NCBI RefSeq assembly: GCF_002109385.1
Contig: NZ_CP020814.1
Span: 4,425,501 to 4,489,500 of the forward strand
Reading direction: 5' to 3'
Length of the DNA: 64,000 nt
Source of the DNA: Halalkalibacter krulwichiae
GTDB lineage: Bacteria; Bacillota; Bacilli; Bacillales; Bacillaceae_D
The notes beneath the pieces were generated by a model that was not told the origin of the DNA, ran no database searches, and saw only the letters and a program-made list of their open reading frames with translations. Every line of letters begins with the position of its first letter. The stretch's first letter is position 1. The position numbers and the translations under genes were made by a program. Below are positions 60,359 through 64,000 of the stretch, piece after piece.

Positions 60359-61099
60359 ATGACAAGTTCGACAATTTTGTATGAAATTCGCAATCACGTT
60401 GCGACGATTACACTTAACCGCCCTCACGTAAAAAACGCATTAAATACCGAACTGCACATCGCTCTTTATGAAGCATTAGATGAAGCAAAACACGACAAAC
60501 ATGTAAACGTTATCGTATTACAAGGAGCTAACAACGCTTTTTGTGCTGGAGCTGACCTAAAAAGTATTCCAGAAGAAGAATTACTTTCTTTTGATTATGG
60601 CAATTATTTGGACGGAACGTATAACAAACTAATACGGCTAATGGTGTCTATCGATAAACCACTTGTTGCTTATATAAATGGCATTGCCGTCGGTGCAGGT
60701 TTGAGTATCGCACTAGCTTGTGATTATCGTGTTGCGACAAAAAAGGCTTTGATGGGTCTTGGCTTTTTGAAAATCGGCCTTGTACCAGATGCTGGAGCGT
60801 CCTTCTTCCTTCCAAGAATTGTTGGCTTAGGCAAAGCAAATGAATTAGCACTCGGCGAAATCATCGATGCAGAGGAAGCTTACCGGATTCATCTCATTAA
60901 TCGCATTGACAATCTCGATGAGCTTATTACACAACTAGTAAAAATGCCAAAACAAGCTTTTGGAATGATGAAAAGAACGTTTCGTACAAGCTTTGAACAA
61001 GATTTAGAGAGTGTCCTTCAACAAGAAGTTACAAACCAACGAAAAGCTGGTCAGACAGCAGAACATAAAATCGCTGTACAGCAATTTCTGTCACGTTAA
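60359..61099 (+). CDS. Enoyl-CoA hydratase/isomerase family protein (PaaG-like)
   Basis: 246 residues from the ATG at 60359 (AAGGAGG upstream); an earlier ATG at 60323 lies inside the operator. Crotonase fold: LNRPHVKNALNTEL, NAFCAGADLKS for the oxyanion hole, KPLVAYINGIAVGAGLSIAL. The catalytic segment is FLKIGLVPDAGASFFLPRIVG-like (about residues 130-150) with Asp in place of the hydratase Glu, which is nearer PaaG-type isomerases. Its operator matches that of fadF, so it likely serves the same acyl-CoA pathway. Confidence 0.88.
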   Translation: MTSSTILYEIRNHVATITLNRPHVKNALNTELHIALYEALDEAKHDKHVNVIVLQGANNAFCAGADLKSIPEEELLSFDYGNYLDGTYNKLIRLMVSIDKPLVAYINGIAVGAGLSIALACDYRVATKKALMGLGFLKIGLVPDAGASFFLPRIVGLGKANELALGEIIDAEEAYRIHLINRIDNLDELITQLVKMPKQAFGMMKRTFRTSFEQDLESVLQQEVTNQRKAGQTAEHKIAVQQFLSR

Positions 61100-61135
61100 T
61101 GTCAACCTCTTTGTTTTTAGTCTGCGTTCAATTAT

Positions 61136-61143
61136 GGTATAGT
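61136..61143 (+). promoter_or_regulatory. hemQ promoter, extended -10
   Basis: TGG followed by TATAGT (61138-61143) is an extended -10; the -35 region (TTTTAG) is poor, as such promoters allow. It gives a leader of about 33 bases. Confidence 0.55.
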
Positions 61144-61181
61144 TTGAACGATGATAGAAAAAACAAAGGAGTTGTTTATAC

Positions 61182-61931
61182 ATGAGTGAAGCTGCAATTA
61201 CACTAGATGGTTGGTATTGTTTGCATGATTTCCGTACGATCAATTGGCCTGCATGGAAGATGGTTTCTACTGAGGAGCGCGAGCAAATCTTAGCAGAATT
61301 CCATTCGATGATTGATAAGTGGAATGAAACAGAAGCGAACGAAAAAGGCAGCCATGCCATTTATTCAATTGTTGGTCAAAAAGCAGATATCATGTTAATG
61401 ATCTTGCGTCCAACGATGGAAGAATTAAATGAAATTGAGAATGCTTTTAATAAATCTCGTCTTGCTGAATACACAATTCCTACATATTCATATGTATCCG
61501 TAGTTGAACTCAGTAACTACATGGCAGGCGAAAGCGACGAGGATCCATATCAGAATCCACATGTCCGCTCACGTCTTTATCCAACATTACCAAAAGCTAG
61601 TCACGTTTGCTTCTATCCGATGGACAAGCGTAGACAAGGCGATGATAACTGGTACATGCTTCCAATGGAAGACCGTCGCTCCCTTATGCGCAGTCATGGC
61701 ATGATTGGCCGTGGATACGCTGGGAAAGTAAAACAAATCATTACCGGTTCTGTTGGTTTTGATGATTGGGAATGGGGCGTGACATTATTTTCCGATGATG
61801 TGCTTCAATTTAAAAAGTTAGTTTATGAGATGCGTTTTGACGAAGTTTCAGCGCGTTATGGTGAGTTCGGTTCATTCTATGTTGGTAACATTTTGAATCC
61901 AGATCACCTTGCACGTTTCTTCCATCTGTAA
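61182..61931 (+). CDS. hemQ: Coproheme decarboxylase HemQ
   Basis: 249 residues, chlorite-dismutase fold. Catalytic Tyr145 in [12 protein letters not shown] and the proximal heme ligand His172 in [15 protein letters not shown] sit at the same numbers as in characterised Firmicute HemQ. It removes two propionate carboxyls from Fe-coproporphyrin III to make heme b. AAAGGAG precedes the ATG. In B. subtilis (ywfI) it also lies next to pta; here the hydratase gene intervenes. Confidence 0.96.
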   Translation: MSEAAITLDGWYCLHDFRTINWPAWKMVSTEEREQILAEFHSMIDKWNETEANEKGSHAIYSIVGQKADIMLMILRPTMEELNEIENAFNKSRLAEYTIPTYSYVSVVELSNYMAGESDEDPYQNPHVRSRLYPTLPKASHVCFYPMDKRRQGDDNWYMLPMEDRRSLMRSHGMIGRGYAGKVKQIITGSVGFDDWEWGVTLFSDDVLQFKKLVYEMRFDEVSARYGEFGSFYVGNILNPDHLARFFHL

Positions 61932-61942
61932 CATATGCTTAG

Positions 61943-61968
61943 GGCAACTCCATTATTGGGGTTGCCCC
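61943..61968 (+). terminator. Terminator of hemQ
   Basis: GGGCAACTCC (61943-61952) pairs with GGGGTTGCCC (61959-61968) with G-U; TTTGATTTTTTT follows. Confidence 0.88.
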
Positions 61969-62137
61969 TTTGATTTTTTTCTGAAGAAAAAGGATGCATA
62001 CCCTCGTTTTTGCGGTCATATAGTGAACTAACTGCACCGCCTACGTGAAATCATCCATTTCTTCATGCATTTGATGGATGCAGGATTGCTTACATTTCTA
62101 CATCATAAGATTAACAACATGAATAGGAGGTGAGCGG

Positions 62138-62569
62138 ATGGCTGTTATTAAAGCTAATTCAAGCGATATTGATGTGCTTGCCCGCCTGATGCGTGCTGAG
62201 GCTGAAGGTGAAGGTGAGCTTGGGATGTTGATGGCTGGAAACACGATGGTTAACCGCACAAGGGTTCGTTGTTTAGACTTTGGAGAAGTGAATACCATTC
62301 CACAAATGGCATTCCAATCGCCAGGCGGTTTTGAAGCTGTTCAGAAAAGTTACTTTTATCAGCATGCTCGGGAAAGAGATAGACGTCTTGCCCAGCGCGT
62401 AATTAACGGAGAGAGGTTTCACCCTGCTGAGTTTTCCTTATGGTTCTTCAGGCCTGAAGGATCATGTCCAGCACAATGGTGGGGTCAATGGAACTCGGGA
62501 AGATATAAGTTACACTGCTTCTATTCTCCAACGCAATCCGATTGTTCTGAAGTATTCAGCACATATTAA
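62138..62569 (+). CDS. cwlJ: Spore cortex-lytic enzyme CwlJ
   Basis: 143 residues, a Hydrolase_2 (SleB C-terminal type) domain alone. LARLMRAEAEGEGELGMLM has the putative catalytic Glu; VINGERFHPAEFSLWFF and CPAQWWGQWNSG follow. It degrades spore cortex during germination, triggered by Ca-DPA, and needs GerQ for its placement in the coat. GGAGGTGAG precedes the ATG. gerQ follows 24 bases later. Confidence 0.94.
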   Translation: MAVIKANSSDIDVLARLMRAEAEGEGELGMLMAGNTMVNRTRVRCLDFGEVNTIPQMAFQSPGGFEAVQKSYFYQHARERDRRLAQRVINGERFHPAEFSLWFFRPEGSCPAQWWGQWNSGRYKLHCFYSPTQSDCSEVFSTY

Positions 62570-62593
62570 ATTTACATCAAAGGGGCGATCAAT

Positions 62594-63088
62594 GTGTATC
62601 AACAACCTTGGTATCCGCAACAACAAGCTGGAACAGGCTACGGCCAGCAACAGCCACAAATGCACCAACAGCAAGCCGGTGGACAGATGCCGTACCAATC
62701 TGCTCAAGCGTATCAATTTTCTCAAATACCAGGCATCGGACAGCAGCAGCAACAAATGACACCGCAACAATTGTTTGCTCAGCAACAAGGCATGCTGCCA
62801 CTTGAGCAGTCGTTCATTGAAAACATTCTTCGCTTGAATAGAGGGAAAGCAGCTACCTTCTATATGACGTATGAAAACAATAACCAGTGGAATGCGAAAA
62901 TCTTTAGAGGAATTGTTGAAGAAGCAGGGCGTGATCACATTGTCGTCGGCGACTTTGAAGACCAAAAGCATTACTTACTATTAATGGTAAATCTAGATTA
63001 CGTTGAATTTGACGAACCTATCGAGTATGACTATCCGTTTGGGCAAGCAGCCCCATTAGCCACATATTCACCTCGACCAAATGGTTGA
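62594..63088 (+). CDS. gerQ: Spore coat protein GerQ
   Basis: 164 residues from GTG at 62594 (GGGGCG upstream). A low-complexity Gln/Tyr/Pro N-terminal half (about 1-75) and a conserved C-terminal domain (GMLPLEQSFIENILRLNRG, YDYPFGQAAPLATYSPRP-like end). In B. subtilis GerQ is cross-linked by transglutaminase and is needed for CwlJ in the coat; the glutamine-rich region offers substrates. Co-transcribed with cwlJ. Confidence 0.93.
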   Translation: MYQQPWYPQQQAGTGYGQQQPQMHQQQAGGQMPYQSAQAYQFSQIPGIGQQQQQMTPQQLFAQQQGMLPLEQSFIENILRLNRGKAATFYMTYENNNQWNAKIFRGIVEEAGRDHIVVGDFEDQKHYLLLMVNLDYVEFDEPIEYDYPFGQAAPLATYSPRPNG

Positions 63089-63154
63089 ACACCATACTTA
63101 GTTTAATTAGAAAACGTGATTCCGTCTTTAAGTAGAAACAGAGAGGGAAACGCT

Positions 63155-63199
63155 TTAGGGGGCGTCACAGGTCAAAACAGACCTTTGTGACGCCCCTAA
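63155..63199 (-). terminator. Terminator hairpin, gerQ / ywdK
   Basis: TTAGGGGGCGTCACAGGTC and GACCTTTGTGACGCCCCTAA are nearly complementary arms. It lies between convergent genes and belongs to the hairpin family of 2211, 11137 and 26821. Confidence 0.75.
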
Positions 63200-63213
63200 A
63201 TTATTTGTTTAAC

Positions 63214-63588
63214 CTATAAACCTCTTACCACAGCTATCCCTACAAGTACCCAACCAACAATAAAGGCCAATCCCCCGATTGGAGTAATCGCACCCAATTT
63301 GGTAATTCCTGTTAACGCCATCGCATATAGACTACCAGAGAATAACAGCACACCAACCAAAAACGCCCATCCAGCTCCATTTAACAATCCCGATACTGGT
63401 ATTTTTAAAGCAAGGAGACCGACAACTAAAATGCCAATCCCGTGGATCATATGATACTGTACCCCTGTTTGATAGTTTTTCATCATTTTCTCTGTTAAAC
63501 GCGGCTCAAGGCCATGCGCCCCAAACGCACCGATCATAACAGACAATGCCATAATAAAACTTCCAATGAATATAAATAACTTTGCCAC
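63214..63588 (-). CDS. ywdK: DUF423 membrane protein YwdK
   Basis: 124 residues from GTG at 63588, chosen because AGAGG lies nine bases upstream and the N-terminus then matches the family (short lead into GSFIMALSVMIGAFGAHGLE). A TTG at 63597 touches that site. Four hydrophobic helices. Function unknown. It lies beside gerQ as in B. subtilis. Confidence 0.88.
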   Translation of the reverse strand: MAKLFIFIGSFIMALSVMIGAFGAHGLEPRLTEKMMKNYQTGVQYHMIHGIGILVVGLLALKIPVSGLLNGAGWAFLVGVLLFSGSLYAMALTGITKLGAITPIGGLAFIVGWVLVGIAVVRGL

Positions 63589-63618
63589 TTCATTCAACCT
63601 CTTTCACTCATAAGTTTG

Positions 63619-63906
63619 TTAAAATTCGAGGAGATTCCTTCCCTTTACCTCTTGTTCCACGTTGGTTACTGGTTGTTGTGGTTCTGAATAAGGTAGTTGT
63701 TGTGGTTGTGAATAGGTTTGTTGCCGTGAAGCCTGCTGTTGCTGCGTGATAGCAGTGGATTGAGAGCCCTTTAGTAGCTGACAATACGCTTCAATAACCG
63801 CCACACTTTCTGATATAGTTTGTTTATCTTGATTCGAGACAGCATCTTTGAGCTTAGCAAGCTGGACATCTAATTGTTCGCAAATCTTCTGAGCTGGTAT
63901 ATCCAT
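63619..63906 (-). CDS. ywdI: YwdI-like small protein
   Basis: 95 residues from the ATG at 63906 (GAGGGAT upstream); upstream in-frame codons have no ribosome site. N-terminal helix MDIPAQKICEQLDVQLAKLK, then a Gln-rich low-complexity segment (about 50-80). YwdI-type proteins are Bacillaceae-specific and uncharacterised. It lies 30 bases before ywdK on the same strand. Confidence 0.78.
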   Translation of the reverse strand: MDIPAQKICEQLDVQLAKLKDAVSNQDKQTISESVAVIEAYCQLLKGSQSTAITQQQQASRQQTYSQPQQLPYSEPQQPVTNVEQEVKGRNLLEF

Positions 63907-64000
63907 TATGTATCCCTCACTTTCATCACTTCCTCCTAGTATACAACGAATAAAGCAACAGACCAATCCTAGACCACTTTGCTTTTATAAGAGCATTGAA

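Noticed and set aside
62084..62112. Sigma-E promoter for cwlJ
   Set aside because: CATAAGAT fits a -10, but no acceptable -35 exists 14-15 bases upstream, so I do not call it.

Overview
The window looks like an origin-proximal chromosomal segment of an endospore-forming Bacillaceae species, probably an alkaliphile-type Bacillus relative (the genus is my inference). It carries spo0F, spoIIR, cwlJ, gerQ and a pbpG-like gene. Its gene order follows the Bacillus subtilis ywlE-to-ywdI segment: ywlE, mntP, ywlC, ywlB, spoIIR, prmC, prfA, tdk, rpmE, rho, glpX, murAB, tal, fbaA, spo0F, ywjG, pyrG, rpoE, fadF, clsB, argS, ywiB, speE, pbpG, ywhD, ywgA, ywfO, lipL, pta, hemQ, cwlJ, gerQ, ywdK, ywdI. Most conserved genes are on the minus strand. 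I see no rRNA, tRNA, CRISPR array, prophage or transposase.

Region 1-6.8 kb: an MCP cut by the window edge, arginine phosphatase YwlE, Mn exporter MntP, the tRNA t6A enzyme YwlC, acetyltransferase YwlB, SpoIIR, and PrmC with its substrate PrfA. The ywlC/ywlB junction holds a cluster of DnaA boxes.

Region 6.9-24 kb interrupts the order expected between prfA and tdk. It holds a CoA-disulfide reductase, a spore-type lipoprotein, a DUR3-like sodium:urea symporter with a small membrane partner, tyrZ behind a T-box leader, a MarR regulator, the urea ABC transporter urtABCDE (minus) and, divergently, the urease operon ureABCEFGD (plus). Sites matching the TnrA/GlnR consensus precede dur3 and ureA (exact) and urtA (one mismatch), so this reads as one nitrogen-regulated urea uptake and hydrolysis island.

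Region 24-38.7 kb: tdk, a cysteine-free L31, rho, glpX, murAB, tal, fbaA, spo0F (sigma-H promoter), ywjG, pyrG (GGGC start plus attenuator, the CTP-sensing arrangement), rpoE and icmF. Region 38.7-46.1 kb is an acyl-CoA degradation cluster (tetR, two acyl-CoA dehydrogenases, hbd, thiolase, fadF). A FadR-like operator precedes fadF, and a near-identical one precedes a distant enoyl-CoA hydratase gene at 60.4 kb.

Region 46.3-64 kb: clsB, a hydrolase, small membrane proteins, argS-ywiB, speE, pbpG, ywhD, the ywfO-ywgA pair, a DUF1450 protein, lipL, pta, the hydratase, hemQ, the spore germination pair cwlJ-gerQ, ywdK and ywdI.

The most unusual non-coding signal is a composite intergenic repeat found just behind murAB, icmF and speE. 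In two of the three copies the gene's own terminator hairpin is duplicated around it.
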